Assembly (NCBI RefSeq): GCF_019396385.1
Contig: NZ_JAHKRN010000015.1
Coordinates: forward strand, 110,679 to 174,678
Origin: Nonomuraea harbinensis
GTDB taxonomy: Bacteria > Actinomycetota > Actinomycetes > Streptosporangiales > Streptosporangiaceae
Direction: 5' to 3'
Length of the DNA: 64,000 nucleotides
Each line of letters begins with the position of its first letter. Position 1 is the first letter of the stretch. A model generated the notes under the pieces. That model worked only from the letters and a program-made list of their open reading frames with translations, searched no databases and had not been told where the DNA came from. Shown here piece after piece: positions 33,086 to 41,717 of this stretch. A program made the translations under genes and the position numbers.

Positions 33086-34024
33086 ATGAGCGAACTGCGC
33101 ACCAAGGCCGAGCACACCGCGGCGATCCTCAAGGATCGCCGTGTGGCAGTGGTGATCAACACTCGCTCACGGCGCGGCCGCCGCCACTACTTCGAGGTGA
33201 TCGAGCAGGTCCACGAGCTGGGCTTCGAGCCGCTGGCCGAGATCGGCGTCTACAACCCGAAACGGCTGCGCGAGCTGCTCGACACGGCCCTGGCGACGGG
33301 GCCCGACCTGCTGATCGTCGGCGGCGGCGACGGCACGCTCTCCTCGGCCGTGCGCCACGTCGCCCACCGCGACGTGGCGCTCGGCGTCCTGCCGCTCGGC
33401 ACCACCAACAACTTCGCCCGCAGCCTCGGCCTGCCGCTCGACCTCTCGGGCGCGATCCGGGTGTTCGCCACCGGCAAGGTGGCCGACATCGACCTCGGCA
33501 TGGCCGACGACCGGCCGTTCGCCAACCTGGCCAGCTTCGGGGTGTCGGTGGAGGTGGCGGGCAAGGTCAGGCCGTGGCTGAAGCGGTGGGTGGGCCGGCC
33601 CGCCTACCCGCTGACCGCGCTCACGATCCTGCCCGGCCACCGCCCGTTCCGGGCCTACATCACGGTCGACGGGCAGCGCCACGAGCTCCTGACCCACCAG
33701 CTCAACATCGCCAACGGCCGCTTCCACGGCGGCTGGCAGGTGGCCCGCGACATCAGCATCGACGACGGCATGCTCGTCGCCTACCAGCTCGGCTCGGGCA
33801 AGAAGCTGCGGCTGCTGGTCGAGACGCTCGCCCGCGCCACCACGGGGCGGTGGCGGAGCCTGGCCGGCGGTCCCTTCGTGACCGGCCGGGAGATGCTGCT
33901 GGAGACCGACCCGCCGATGGCCGCCGACGTCGACGGCGAGGTGCGGCTCCGCACCCCGATCAGGCTCCGCGTGGTGCCCAACGGCGTACGCGTCATGGTC
34001 CCGGCCGACTTCGAGGACCGCTGA
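33086..34024 (+). CDS. Diacylglycerol/lipid kinase family protein (DagK-like)
   Basis: A 312-residue lipid kinase. The catalytic domain contains VVINTRSRRG and the signature GGGDGTLSSAV (about residues 75-85), followed by PLGTTNNFARSLGLP. A beta-rich C-terminal domain ends with RVVPNGVRVMVP. It would phosphorylate diacylglycerol or a related lipid at the membrane. Start ATG 33086 was chosen over 33080 because TACGAT (33072-33077) lies 8 nt before it; the two differ by two residues. The convergent SWIM gene ends 7 nt downstream. Confidence 0.87.
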   Translation: MSELRTKAEHTAAILKDRRVAVVINTRSRRGRRHYFEVIEQVHELGFEPLAEIGVYNPKRLRELLDTALATGPDLLIVGGGDGTLSSAVRHVAHRDVALGVLPLGTTNNFARSLGLPLDLSGAIRVFATGKVADIDLGMADDRPFANLASFGVSVEVAGKVRPWLKRWVGRPAYPLTALTILPGHRPFRAYITVDGQRHELLTHQLNIANGRFHGGWQVARDISIDDGMLVAYQLGSGKKLRLLVETLARATTGRWRSLAGGPFVTGREMLLETDPPMAADVDGEVRLRTPIRLRVVPNGVRVMVPADFEDR

Positions 34025-34031
34025 CCCCGGC

Positions 34032-34781
34032 TCACTCACCCAGCCGGCGGTAGGCGACGCCGAGCGGGGCGGCCAGGTCCGCGGGCGGCGGGAAGAGCCG
34101 GGGGAGCAGGTCCGAGCCCGCCGGGCGGCGCTCCGGCGGGTGCGCGCTGCCGCCCGGCGTGTAGAAGTCCGCCAGCCGCTCCGCGAACGGCACGTCCGCC
34201 ACCGCCGGGACGCCCGCGGCGGGCCGGGCGGCGAGCGAGCCCAGCAGCTCCGCGCGCCCCCGCCCGCGCCACGCCAGCACCAGGAACGGGTCCTCGTCGA
34301 ACGACTCCGCCAGCAGGTACAGCACCGCCGACACGTGCTTGCACGGGAACCCCCAGTCGGGACACGAGCAGTCCATGCCGAGATCGCGCGGGAACAGGTC
34401 GACGCCGACCGAGGCGAACAGCTCCTCGATCTCCTCCGGCATCTCCCCGGCCAGCAGCTTGGCCCGGTAGACCGCCTGCTCGGCGATCGCCGACTCCAGC
34501 GTCTCCCAGCGCTCCTCGCCGTACGCCTCGATCGCGATCGTCACCTCGTACGGGGTGCGCCGCGAACCCTGCACGGCGGCCGACACCAGGCCGGGCGACA
34601 GGTCGATGGACAGCACCTGCCCGGCTCTGGCGTAGCCGCGCCCGCGTGAGAGCCTGCCCCGGTCGCAGACGCGCTCCAGGATGTCGATGAACCGCCGCGA
34701 CCACCACGCCGACCCGATCGAGCCGCGCCTCGACCGGGCGCGGAGGCCGCCCTCGACCTTGATCGGGGTCCCGTACCGCAT
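34032..34781 (-). CDS. SWIM zinc-finger protein partnered with SNF2 helicase
   Basis: A 249-residue protein whose SWIM finger is visible as CSCPDWGFPCKHVSAVLY (about residues 137-154; CxC, then CxH). The N-terminal 60 residues are basic. SWIM fingers bind DNA or protein. The gene follows the SNF2 helicase with a 1-nt gap (stop 34783, start 34781), so the two are translationally linked and probably act as one complex. In several bacteria SWIM and SNF2 modules are fused in one protein. Confidence 0.88.
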   Translation of the reverse strand: MRYGTPIKVEGGLRARSRRGSIGSAWWSRRFIDILERVCDRGRLSRGRGYARAGQVLSIDLSPGLVSAAVQGSRRTPYEVTIAIEAYGEERWETLESAIAEQAVYRAKLLAGEMPEEIEELFASVGVDLFPRDLGMDCSCPDWGFPCKHVSAVLYLLAESFDEDPFLVLAWRGRGRAELLGSLAARPAAGVPAVADVPFAERLADFYTPGGSAHPPERRPAGSDLLPRLFPPPADLAAPLGVAYRRLGE

Positions 34782-34782
34782 C

Positions 34783-37683
34783 TCAGGCCACCGCCTCCGA
34801 AGTCAGCCGGAACACCTCGCGCAGCTCCCGCGTCGACAGATCCGTCAGCCAGTCCTCGCCGGTGCCCACCACCCGCTCGGCCAGCGCCTTCTTGCGCTCC
34901 ATCAGCTCGTCGACCCGCTCCTCCAGCGTGCCGGCGCAGATCAGCTTGCGGACCTGCACGTTCTTGCGCTGGCCGATGCGGAAGGCGCGGTCGGTGGCCT
35001 GGTCCTCGACGGCCGGGTTCCACCAGCGGTCGACGTGGACGACGTGACTGGCGGCGGTCAGGTTGAGCCCGACGCCCGCCGCCCTGAGCGACAGCAGGAA
35101 CAGCATCGGCTCGCCGTCCTCCTGGAAGCGGTCGACCAGCCGGTCGCGGGCCTTCTTCGGCAGGCCGCCGTGCAGCCAGAGCACCGGCCGGTCCAGCCGC
35201 CGCGCCAGGTAGGGCTGGAGCATGGCGCCGAACTCGGTGTACTGGGTGAACACCAGCGCCTTCTCGCCCTCGGCCAGGATCTCCTCGGCGAGCTGCTCCA
35301 GCCGCTGCAGCTTGCCCGACCTGCCGGCCAGCCGGGAGCCGTCCTTGAGCAGGTGGGCCGGGTGGTTGCAGACCTGCTTGAGCTTGGCCACGGTCGCCAG
35401 CACCAGCCCGCGCCGCTCGATCCCCTCGCTGCCGTCGATCTTGCCCAGCATGTCGTCCACGACCGCCTGGTAGAGCGACGCCTGCTCGGTGGTGAGCGGG
35501 CACCACTCCTTGATCTCCAGCTTCTCCGGCAGGTCGCTGATCACCGACTTGTCGGTCTTGACGCGCCGCAGGATGAACGGCCCGGTCGCCCGCCTGAGCG
35601 CGTGCGCCGCCTCCTCGTCCTGCCGGGCCTCGATCGGCTCCTGGAACCGCTCCCTGAACCCGGCCCGCGTCCCCAGCAGCCCCTGGTTGGCGAACTCCAT
35701 GATCGACCAGAGCTCGGCCAGGTGGTTCTCCACCGGGGTCCCGGTCAGCGCCAGCCGCTGCGCCGCCGGGATCGCCCGGACCGCCCTGGCCTGGAGCGTG
35801 CCGCTGTTCTTGATCGCCTGCGCCTCGTCGCACACCACCCGCCGCCAGGAGACCCCGCGCAGCGCCTCCAGGTCCCGCTGCGCCGTGCCGTACGTGGTGA
35901 GGACCAGGTCAGCGCCGGCGATGAGCGCGGGGTCGCGGCCGGGGCCGTGGTGGGTGTACACGCGCAGGCCCGGCGCGAACCGGGCCGCCTCCCGCTGCCA
36001 GTTGCCCAGCAGCGACATCGGGCACACCAGCAGCGTCGGCCCCGTCCCCTCGTGGACCAGCAGCGCCAGGGTGGTGATCGTCTTGCCCAGCCCCATGTCG
36101 TCGGCCAGGATCCCGCCCAGCCCCAGCTCCGACAGGAAGCTCAGCCAGGCCAGCCCCCGCTCCTGGTAAGGGCGGAGCGTCGCGTCGATGCCCGCGGGCG
36201 TGCCGATCGGCCGCAGCCGCCGCTCCGTCTCGCCGGACAGCAGGTCGCCGAGCACCCCGTCGGCGTCCACCTCCAGCAGCGGCAGCTCGCCGTCGCCCCG
36301 GACCACCTGCCGCAGCAGGTCGGCCGCCGGCGCCTCACCGGCCCGCTCGCCGCCGACCACCCGCAGCGCGGCCGCCAGCTGCCGCTCGTCCAGCTCCACC
36401 CACCGGCCGCGCACCCGGACCAGCGGCACCTTCAACCGGGCCAGCTCGGCCAGCTCCTCCTCGCCGATCGTCTCCCCGGCCACGGCCAGGTCGACCCGGA
36501 AGCCGACCAGCTCGCGCAGCCCCAGCCCCTGCCCGGCCACCGCCCCCGGGCCCTTGCTCCTGGCCGTCACCTTCAGCCCCAGCCGGTTCCGCCCGGCCCA
36601 GCGGGGGAGCAGCACCCCGAACCCGGCGGCCTGCAGCAGCGGCGCCGCCTCCTTGAGGAACCCGAACGCGCCCGCGGTGTCGAGCACCAGCTCGCCCGGC
36701 TCGGCCACGCGCAGCGCCCGCTCCAGCTCCGGATAGAGCCGCACCGCCCGGCCGAGCCCGGCAAGCAGCTCCCGCTCCGCCGCCGGGACCCCGGCCACCG
36801 GCTCCCCGCGCCACACCCGCGCGGCGGGCACGTACAGGCTCGGGTCCTCCACCCCCTGCAGAGCCAGCTCCACCCGCCACCCCGCGTCGAGGTCCCGGTC
36901 GTCCTCGTCCTCCTCGGCCGGCTCGACCAGCCGGAAGCACACCCGCGCGGCGCCCTCGGCGGCCACCACCGTCTCGCGCCAGCGGTCCAGTTCCTCGCGC
37001 AGGCCAGGCACGTCGGGGCACGAGCCGTCGGGGCCGGTCAGGGCGGCCAGCCACCGCTCGCGCGCCGTCACCGCCCGCTCGACGAGCGGCTCGGGCAGCG
37101 CCTCACGGACCAGCGCGTCGGTGAACGCCCCGAGCGCCTCCCACAGCACCTCCCCGGACGGCCGCTCCACCTCAGAGGTACGGGACGCGGGCGGCATCGC
37201 CAGGGCCAGCTCCCTGAAGTACGCCGCGTCACCCCGGGTGACCACCGGCTCCCAGACCGCACGGCAGGCGCCGCCGGGAGCCGCCACCAGCCGCGGGACC
37301 ACCCGGCCGCGCCGTACCAGGTCGCGGGCGAACCCGGCGGCGGCCGCCCAGTGACGGACGGTGGCGCTGCCGTCGTAGGCGTCCACCACCCGCAGGGCGG
37401 CCGGGACGGGCGGCACCACGGCGGGCACCCGCCACACCCGCAACCGGGGCCGCGTCGCGGTCGCGGGCCGCCCCGTCTCGGGCGAGGGCATCGGCTCCTT
37501 CGCCGTCCCCGGCAGCAGCAACGCCAGCTCCGGCTCGCCCCCGCCGTCGACGCCGAGCGCCTCCCGCAGCGCGGGGACCGGCGCGGCGAACGGATGCCGG
37601 CCGGGCCCGCCCGCAGCCCGCGCGGGCTGCTCCGCCCAGAAGGCCAGCCCTTCTCCCGCCCACACCCCGTGTACGACCAGCAC
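34783..37683 (-). CDS. SNF2/DEAD-box family helicase
   Basis: A 966-residue ATPase. The N-terminal 480 residues form a poorly conserved region typical of bacterial SNF2 proteins. Then come helicase motifs: I (DDMGLGKT), Ia (VCPMSLLGNW), II (DEAQ), III (LTGTPVENH), IV-V (VFTQYTEF, SLRAAGVGLNL) and VI (DRAFRIGQ). It is likely a DNA translocase that remodels protein-DNA complexes, for example at transcription or repair sites. The GTG start at 37683 follows non-coding sequence. It is the first gene of the SNF2-SWIM operon. Confidence 0.93.
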   Translation of the reverse strand: MLVVHGVWAGEGLAFWAEQPARAAGGPGRHPFAAPVPALREALGVDGGGEPELALLLPGTAKEPMPSPETGRPATATRPRLRVWRVPAVVPPVPAALRVVDAYDGSATVRHWAAAAGFARDLVRRGRVVPRLVAAPGGACRAVWEPVVTRGDAAYFRELALAMPPASRTSEVERPSGEVLWEALGAFTDALVREALPEPLVERAVTARERWLAALTGPDGSCPDVPGLREELDRWRETVVAAEGAARVCFRLVEPAEEDEDDRDLDAGWRVELALQGVEDPSLYVPAARVWRGEPVAGVPAAERELLAGLGRAVRLYPELERALRVAEPGELVLDTAGAFGFLKEAAPLLQAAGFGVLLPRWAGRNRLGLKVTARSKGPGAVAGQGLGLRELVGFRVDLAVAGETIGEEELAELARLKVPLVRVRGRWVELDERQLAAALRVVGGERAGEAPAADLLRQVVRGDGELPLLEVDADGVLGDLLSGETERRLRPIGTPAGIDATLRPYQERGLAWLSFLSELGLGGILADDMGLGKTITTLALLVHEGTGPTLLVCPMSLLGNWQREAARFAPGLRVYTHHGPGRDPALIAGADLVLTTYGTAQRDLEALRGVSWRRVVCDEAQAIKNSGTLQARAVRAIPAAQRLALTGTPVENHLAELWSIMEFANQGLLGTRAGFRERFQEPIEARQDEEAAHALRRATGPFILRRVKTDKSVISDLPEKLEIKEWCPLTTEQASLYQAVVDDMLGKIDGSEGIERRGLVLATVAKLKQVCNHPAHLLKDGSRLAGRSGKLQRLEQLAEEILAEGEKALVFTQYTEFGAMLQPYLARRLDRPVLWLHGGLPKKARDRLVDRFQEDGEPMLFLLSLRAAGVGLNLTAASHVVHVDRWWNPAVEDQATDRAFRIGQRKNVQVRKLICAGTLEERVDELMERKKALAERVVGTGEDWLTDLSTRELREVFRLTSEAVA

Positions 37684-37783
37684 CCCGGCAGGTTACCCGC
37701 CGGCGCCCCGCCGATCCGTCATAGGACGAACGGAGGAGGGCGCCTAGGCCCAAGGACCGAGGCGCGGCGGGGGCGGGCGGGGC

Positions 37784-37789
37784 TAGCGT
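37784..37789 (+). promoter_or_regulatory. -10 element TAGCGT of a leaderless promoter
   Basis: TAGCGT lies 7 nt before ATG 37797, which has no ribosome site. Confidence 0.5.
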
Positions 37790-37796
37790 CGGGTGC

Positions 37797-38840
37797 ATGG
37801 ACGACAGCGGCACCCTGGAAGAGGCGTTCGAGCGGCTGCACCGCACCGGCCCCGAGTTCGACGGCTGGCTGAGCAACCACGGCCCGATGGCGGTCGAGTC
37901 GATGGTCAGGCGCGGGCACGCCCGCGAGGTCCACCGCTGGCTGGACGCCTACACCGCCCGCCTGGAGGAGGCTCCCGGCGGCACCCGCGCGATCGGGGAC
38001 GACTGGCGGGAAGCGCTGGGCGACCCGCGACGGCTCGGCGACTGGCTGCGGTTCTTCGAGCGGGAGACGAAGGAACGGCCGTGGCGGGCCGTGCTGGAGG
38101 AGTGGTGGCCGCGGCTGCTGCCCGGCATCGCGGCCGGGGCGACCCACGGAGTCATCCGCACCGGCCACGCGGTCCACGCCCTGCTGGAGCTGGAGGACGG
38201 GCCGCGGCTCGCCGAGCTGGGGCAGGCGCTCGGCTACTGGGCGGCACGCTGGCAGCCCGTGGCCGGAGCGGCCCCGCCGTCCGGCACGGAGACGCCGTCG
38301 GGCGCGCTGGCCGGGGTGCCGCGGGTGGCCGACCAGAGCCGGGACATCGACCACCGGCTCCGCCAGCTCGCCGGCACCGGCGGCTGGGAGCCGTCGGTCG
38401 CCGCGCTGGCCCCGGCCTCGGGCGCCGGCGAGGCCAGGGACCGGCTCGCCGCGCTGGCCGACGCCGCCACCCTGCGCTACCTCACCCACGCGCACGGCTC
38501 GCCCGTCATGCTGATCCACTCGGCGACCGCTCCTACGGCGGTGCTCCGCACGCTGCCCGCCCTGCCCGCCTCCCTCTGGGTGCCGAGCCTCGACGCGGCG
38601 TGGGCCGCCGCCGCCGCGGTCACGGCCGCGTACGGGCCCGCGGGGCCGGTGACCGGGCGGGAGCTGCCCGCCGCGCCCGGCTCCGCGCAGGAGGCGTTCG
38701 ACCGGGCCGTCGCGCACGGCGACGAGCACGTGATCAAGCTGGCCGACACCGCGCTGGACGTGTACGAACGCACCGCCGACCCGGACGCCCTCGCGGCGGT
38801 CGTGCGCGCGTCCCGCTCCATTCAGCCGCTGAAAGCGTGA
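37797..38840 (+). CDS. Questin-oxidase family protein (DUF4243-like)
   Basis: A 347-residue cytosolic protein. Conserved-looking segments are WLSNHGPMAVES (about 22-33), the GIAAGATHGVIRTGHAVHALL helix (about 105-125) rich in His, and YLTHAHGSPVMLIHSATAP (about 228-246). The His pattern suggests a metal- or cofactor-binding helical enzyme. From memory this matches the questin oxidase family; the fungal namesake opens an anthraquinone ring. There is no polyketide cluster nearby, so the substrate is unknown. Leaderless start. Confidence 0.72.
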   Translation: MDDSGTLEEAFERLHRTGPEFDGWLSNHGPMAVESMVRRGHAREVHRWLDAYTARLEEAPGGTRAIGDDWREALGDPRRLGDWLRFFERETKERPWRAVLEEWWPRLLPGIAAGATHGVIRTGHAVHALLELEDGPRLAELGQALGYWAARWQPVAGAAPPSGTETPSGALAGVPRVADQSRDIDHRLRQLAGTGGWEPSVAALAPASGAGEARDRLAALADAATLRYLTHAHGSPVMLIHSATAPTAVLRTLPALPASLWVPSLDAAWAAAAAVTAAYGPAGPVTGRELPAAPGSAQEAFDRAVAHGDEHVIKLADTALDVYERTADPDALAAVVRASRSIQPLKA

Positions 38841-38850
38841 TGCCCGGTTG

Positions 38851-38856
38851 TACAGT
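38851..38856 (+). promoter_or_regulatory. -10 element TACAGT upstream of the 54-aa ORF
   Basis: TACAGT is followed by 6 nt and ATG 38863. A CTGAAA at 38829-38834 could be the -35 (16-nt spacer). Confidence 0.5.
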
Positions 38857-38862
38857 GGAAGT

Positions 38863-39027
38863 ATGAATCCTCCCGGATCGTGGTGTGAGCGGCCCAAGCC
38901 GCAGGCTCCCTCGTGCGAGCTCCCCTCTCCGTGGAGCAAGCCGAAGCAGCCCGCCAACTGGTGCGAGGCGCCCGCCTCGCCCGTCGTACGGGTCGTCGAC
39001 TTCCTGCTGCGCGCCGCCAAGCGCTGA
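38863..39027 (+). CDS. Small Trp/Cys/Pro-rich ORF (54 aa), possible small protein or dual-function RNA
   Basis: A 54-residue ORF. The N-terminal 38 residues are rich in Pro, Trp and Cys, with two WCE motifs (SWCERP and NWCEAP) flanking a CELPSPWSKP stretch. The C-terminal 16 residues form a short amphipathic basic helix ending in RAAKR. It is flanked by its own TACAGT -10 element (6 nt before the ATG) and by a hairpin 7 nt after the stop. That marks out a separate transcription unit of about 200 nt. I recognise no family. A regulatory RNA without translation is the alternative. Confidence 0.5.
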   Translation: MNPPGSWCERPKPQAPSCELPSPWSKPKQPANWCEAPASPVVRVVDFLLRAAKR

Positions 39028-39033
39028 GAGAGC

Positions 39034-39058
39034 CCGCGCGGCCCGAGCGGTCGCGCGG
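39034..39058. terminator. Hairpin immediately after the 54-aa ORF
   Basis: CCGCGCGGCC - CGAGC - GGTCGCGCGG is a 10-bp stem with one GU pair, 7 nt past the ORF stop. Confidence 0.5.
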
Positions 39059-39159
39059 CTTCGCGCTGCCCGGAATCCGCGCTGATCACCGGCCTGAAGG
39101 GTCGTGATAGAAGGCGGTATAGGTGGGTAGGCGCACTCCTCGACGGAGGAGGCGACGTC

Positions 39160-39540
39160 GTGAACGACACCCAGAAACTAGTCAGCGATCTGTCCGAGCA
39201 GGTCTCCCGGCTCGTCAGGGACGAGCTCCGGCTGGCCAAGCTCGAACTCACGCGCAAGGGCAAGCGCGCCGGCCTCGGCGCCGGCATCGTGGGCGCCGCG
39301 GGCATCGTCGGGCTCTTCGGCGGCGCCGTGCTCGTGGCGGCCGTCGTGATGCTGCTCGCGCTCGTCATGCCCGCCTGGCTGGCGGCCGCGATCGTGGCCG
39401 TGGTGCTGCTCGCGACCGCGGCGGTGCTGGGCCTGGCCGGCAAGAAGCAGGTCCAGCAGGCCACCCCGCCCGTTCCCAGGGAGACGATCGCCAGCGTGAA
39501 GGCCGACATCGGCGCGGTCAGGGAGGGAGCACACCGATGA
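39160..39540 (+). CDS. Actinobacterial holin-X / DUF1469 phage-holin family membrane protein
   Basis: A 126-residue protein. The N-terminal amphipathic helix (LVSDLSEQVSRLVRDELRLAKLEL) is followed by two TM helices (about 43-67 and 71-92) and a short soluble tail. DUF1469 proteins are not phage lysis proteins; in actinomycetes they co-occur with DUF3618 proteins and are thought to be membrane-organising or stress proteins. The GTG start has GGAGGAGG upstream. The stop overlaps the next ATG (ATGA). Confidence 0.85.
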   Translation: MNDTQKLVSDLSEQVSRLVRDELRLAKLELTRKGKRAGLGAGIVGAAGIVGLFGGAVLVAAVVMLLALVMPAWLAAAIVAVVLLATAAVLGLAGKKQVQQATPPVPRETIASVKADIGAVREGAHR

Positions 39541-40313
39541 GTGAGACGAACCCGGGATACTCCGACGACCAGTACGCGGGCGACGTGGGTTCACGCAGGG
39601 CGACGGTCGGCACCCCGACGGACCCCGAATCCATCAACGTGCCCGTCACGCGGGGCGGCGCGGCCGAGAACGCGCACGAGGCGGAGCTCCGCCGCGAGCC
39701 GCACGAGACGTTCATCCCCGAGGGGCCGGAGCCGGACGACCGCGCGGAGGCGATCCACTCCCGCGCCGTGGAGGAGGAGTCGCTGCGCGGCGGCGGCACG
39801 CGGGTCCCCGAGTCGACCACTCCCTACCAGGACCGGGGCTCCATCGCGACGCCGCTCACCGACCGCGCGCGCCGGGCCGCCGTGAGCGGCGACGAGGAGG
39901 AACAGGTCCGCGAGAGCATCAGGGAGACCCGCCGCGAACTCGGCGAGACCGTGAGCGCGCTGGCCCACAAGGTGGACGTCAAGAGCCGGGCGGCCGAGGC
40001 GGCCGAGTCGGCCAAGGAGCGCGCCGCCGCGATGGTCGGCACCGCCAAGGCCAAGGCGGCCGAGATGAGCGGCACGGCGAAGGCCAGGGCCGGCGAGATG
40101 GGCGGCACCGCGAAGACCCGAGCGGCCGAGATGGGCGGGACCGCCAGGGCCAGGGCGGCCGAGATGTCCGGCAGGGCACTCGAACTGAAGGACAAGGCAC
40201 GGGAGAACGCCGCCGGCAACGACTACCTGCGGCCGGTCCTGGGATTCGCGGTCGCCGGCGCGGTGGTCGCGCTGATCCTCCGCCGTGCCGACCGGCGCCG
40301 CCGGGGTCTATGA
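39537..40313 (+). CDS. DUF3618 protein with LEA-like 11-residue helical repeats
   Basis: A 258-residue protein. The N-terminal 115 residues are acidic and probably disordered. The DUF3618 core (about 122-150) reads ESIRETRRELGETVSALAHK. Then come consecutive 11-residue units of the form GTAKARAxEM(S/G), four of them nearly identical (about 163-206). A C-terminal TM helix (LGFAVAGAVVALIL) and basic tail end the protein. The 11-mer amphipathic repeats resemble LEA group 3 or apolipoprotein-type membrane-stabilising helices. It is coupled to the holin-X gene upstream and the YihY gene downstream (2-nt gap). Confidence 0.85.
   Translation: MSETNPGYSDDQYAGDVGSRRATVGTPTDPESINVPVTRGGAAENAHEAELRREPHETFIPEGPEPDDRAEAIHSRAVEEESLRGGGTRVPESTTPYQDRGSIATPLTDRARRAAVSGDEEEQVRESIRETRRELGETVSALAHKVDVKSRAAEAAESAKERAAAMVGTAKAKAAEMSGTAKARAGEMGGTAKTRAAEMGGTARARAAEMSGRALELKDKARENAAGNDYLRPVLGFAVAGAVVALILRRADRRRRGL
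40024..40188. repeat. 33-bp repeats encoding GTAKARAxEMx units
   Basis: Imperfect tandem 33-bp units encode 11-residue helical repeats in the DUF3618 gene. Copies differ mostly by conservative substitutions (K/R, S/G). Confidence 0.65.
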
Positions 40314-40314
40314 C

Positions 40315-41250
40315 GTGACACCCCCCGAGACCCCCGCCGAACTGACGGGCCGGTCCTGGTGGCGCGTCGTCAGGCGCACGGCCGTGGAGTTCAAGAACGA
40401 CCGCGTCCAGGACCTGGCCGCGTCGCTCACCTACTACGCGGTGCTGTCCATCTTCCCCGCCCTGATCGTGTTCGTGTCGCTGCTCGGCCTGTTCGGCCAG
40501 CAGAACGCGAGCACGCTCTTCGGGAACGCGGTCACGCTGGCCCCCGCCGAGGTCCGCGACCTGCTGACCCAGGGCCTGCAGGGCGTCCAGCAGGCGAGCC
40601 GGCCGGGCCTGGCGGCGATCCTCGGCCTGGCCGTCGCGCTGTGGTCCTCGTCCGGTTACATCGCGGCGTTCATCAGGGCCTGCAACGAGATCTACGACAT
40701 CGACGAGGGCCGCCCGTTCTACAAGCTCACCCCGCTCCGGCTCGGCCTCACGATCATGCTGATGGTCCTGCTGGCCGCCGCCGCCGTCGCGGTCACGCTG
40801 ACCGGCGACCTGTCCCGCGTCGCCGGTGAGGCGCTCGGCCTGGGCGAGACCGCGGTGACCGCCTGGAACGTGGCCAAGTGGCCGGTGCTCGCGCTGATCG
40901 CGGTCGGCCTGATCATGGTGCTGTACTGGGCCGCGCCGAACGTGCGCCAGCCCGGGGTGCGCTGGCTGACGCCCGGCGGGCTGCTGGCGGTCGTCCTGTG
41001 GCTGATCGTCTCGACCGGTTTCGCCGTGTACGTGGCCAACTTCGGCTCCTACAACAAGACGTACGGGACGCTCGCCACGGTCGTGGTCTTCCTGATCTGG
41101 CTGTGGCTGTCGAACATGGCGCTGCTGTTCGGCGCCGAGCTGGACGCCGAGCTGATCAGGGAGCGCCGGGTGGCCGAGGGGAAGCCCGCGGAGCAGGAGC
41201 CGTACGCCGTCCCCAGGGACCCGCCGAAGCCCGATTCGCTGCCCGGGTGA
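40315..41250 (+). CDS. YihY/virulence factor BrkB family membrane protein
   Basis: A 311-residue membrane protein with six TM helices. Family landmarks are DLAASLTYYAVLSIFPALIV (first TM), the ARP-rich loop with SSSGYIAAFIRACNEIYDI, WAAPNVRQPGVRWLTPGG and the NKTYGTLATVVVFLIWLWLSN segment. Function is not settled; it is unrelated to RNase BN despite older names. It forms an envelope gene set with the two preceding genes. GTG 40315 lies 2 nt after the upstream stop; ATG 40285 inside that gene is an alternative. Confidence 0.88.
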   Translation: MTPPETPAELTGRSWWRVVRRTAVEFKNDRVQDLAASLTYYAVLSIFPALIVFVSLLGLFGQQNASTLFGNAVTLAPAEVRDLLTQGLQGVQQASRPGLAAILGLAVALWSSSGYIAAFIRACNEIYDIDEGRPFYKLTPLRLGLTIMLMVLLAAAAVAVTLTGDLSRVAGEALGLGETAVTAWNVAKWPVLALIAVGLIMVLYWAAPNVRQPGVRWLTPGGLLAVVLWLIVSTGFAVYVANFGSYNKTYGTLATVVVFLIWLWLSNMALLFGAELDAELIRERRVAEGKPAEQEPYAVPRDPPKPDSLPG

Positions 41251-41288
41251 CCGTGCGGAGACAGGCGACCCCGGCGACGGCCGTGGAG

Positions 41289-41294
41289 TAGGGT
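41289..41294 (+). promoter_or_regulatory. -10 element TAGGGT of a leaderless promoter
   Basis: TAGGGT is followed by 6 nt and GTG 41301. No ribosome site is present. Confidence 0.55.
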
Positions 41295-41300
41295 GCGCCG

Positions 41301-41714
41301 GTGAGCACCGATCTGTTCTGCGAGATCATCGCCGGGGAGCGGCCCGCCACCCTGGTCCACGAGGACGAGGTGGCCGTCTCGTTCCTCGACGCCCGCCCGG
41401 TCTTCAAGGGCCACGTGCTCGTCGTGCCGCGGGCGCACATCGAGACGCTGGCCGACCTCGCCGACGTCGGCCCCTTCTTCGACCGGGTCCGCGCCATGGC
41501 CGGCGCCGTCGAGGAGGGCCTGGGCGCGGGCGGCACCTTCGTCGCGATGAACAACCGCGTCAGCCAGAGCGTCCCCCACCTGCACGTGCACGTCGTCCCG
41601 CGCAACCCCAAGGACGGCCTGCGCGGCTTCTTCTGGCCGCGCACCAAGTACGCCTCCCCCGAGGAGGCGCAGGACTACGCCGGACGCGTCGCCGGCGCCC
41701 TCACCGCGGGCTGA
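41301..41714 (+). CDS. HIT-family nucleotide hydrolase/transferase
   Basis: A 137-residue protein with the histidine triad HLHVHVVPR (about residues 93-101). N-terminal family segments are CEIIAGERPATLVHEDE and PVFKGHVLVVPRAH. HIT proteins hydrolyse or transfer nucleoside monophosphates. It lies 3 nt upstream of the sensor kinase gene and is probably cotranscribed with it, though a functional link is not evident. Confidence 0.92.
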   Translation: MSTDLFCEIIAGERPATLVHEDEVAVSFLDARPVFKGHVLVVPRAHIETLADLADVGPFFDRVRAMAGAVEEGLGAGGTFVAMNNRVSQSVPHLHVHVVPRNPKDGLRGFFWPRTKYASPEEAQDYAGRVAGALTAG

Positions 41715-41717
41715 GCC

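Noticed and set aside
39160..39540. Prophage remnant based on a phage-holin family protein
   Set aside because: Actinobacterial holin-X proteins are chromosomal. No endolysin, integrase, att site or structural phage gene is nearby.
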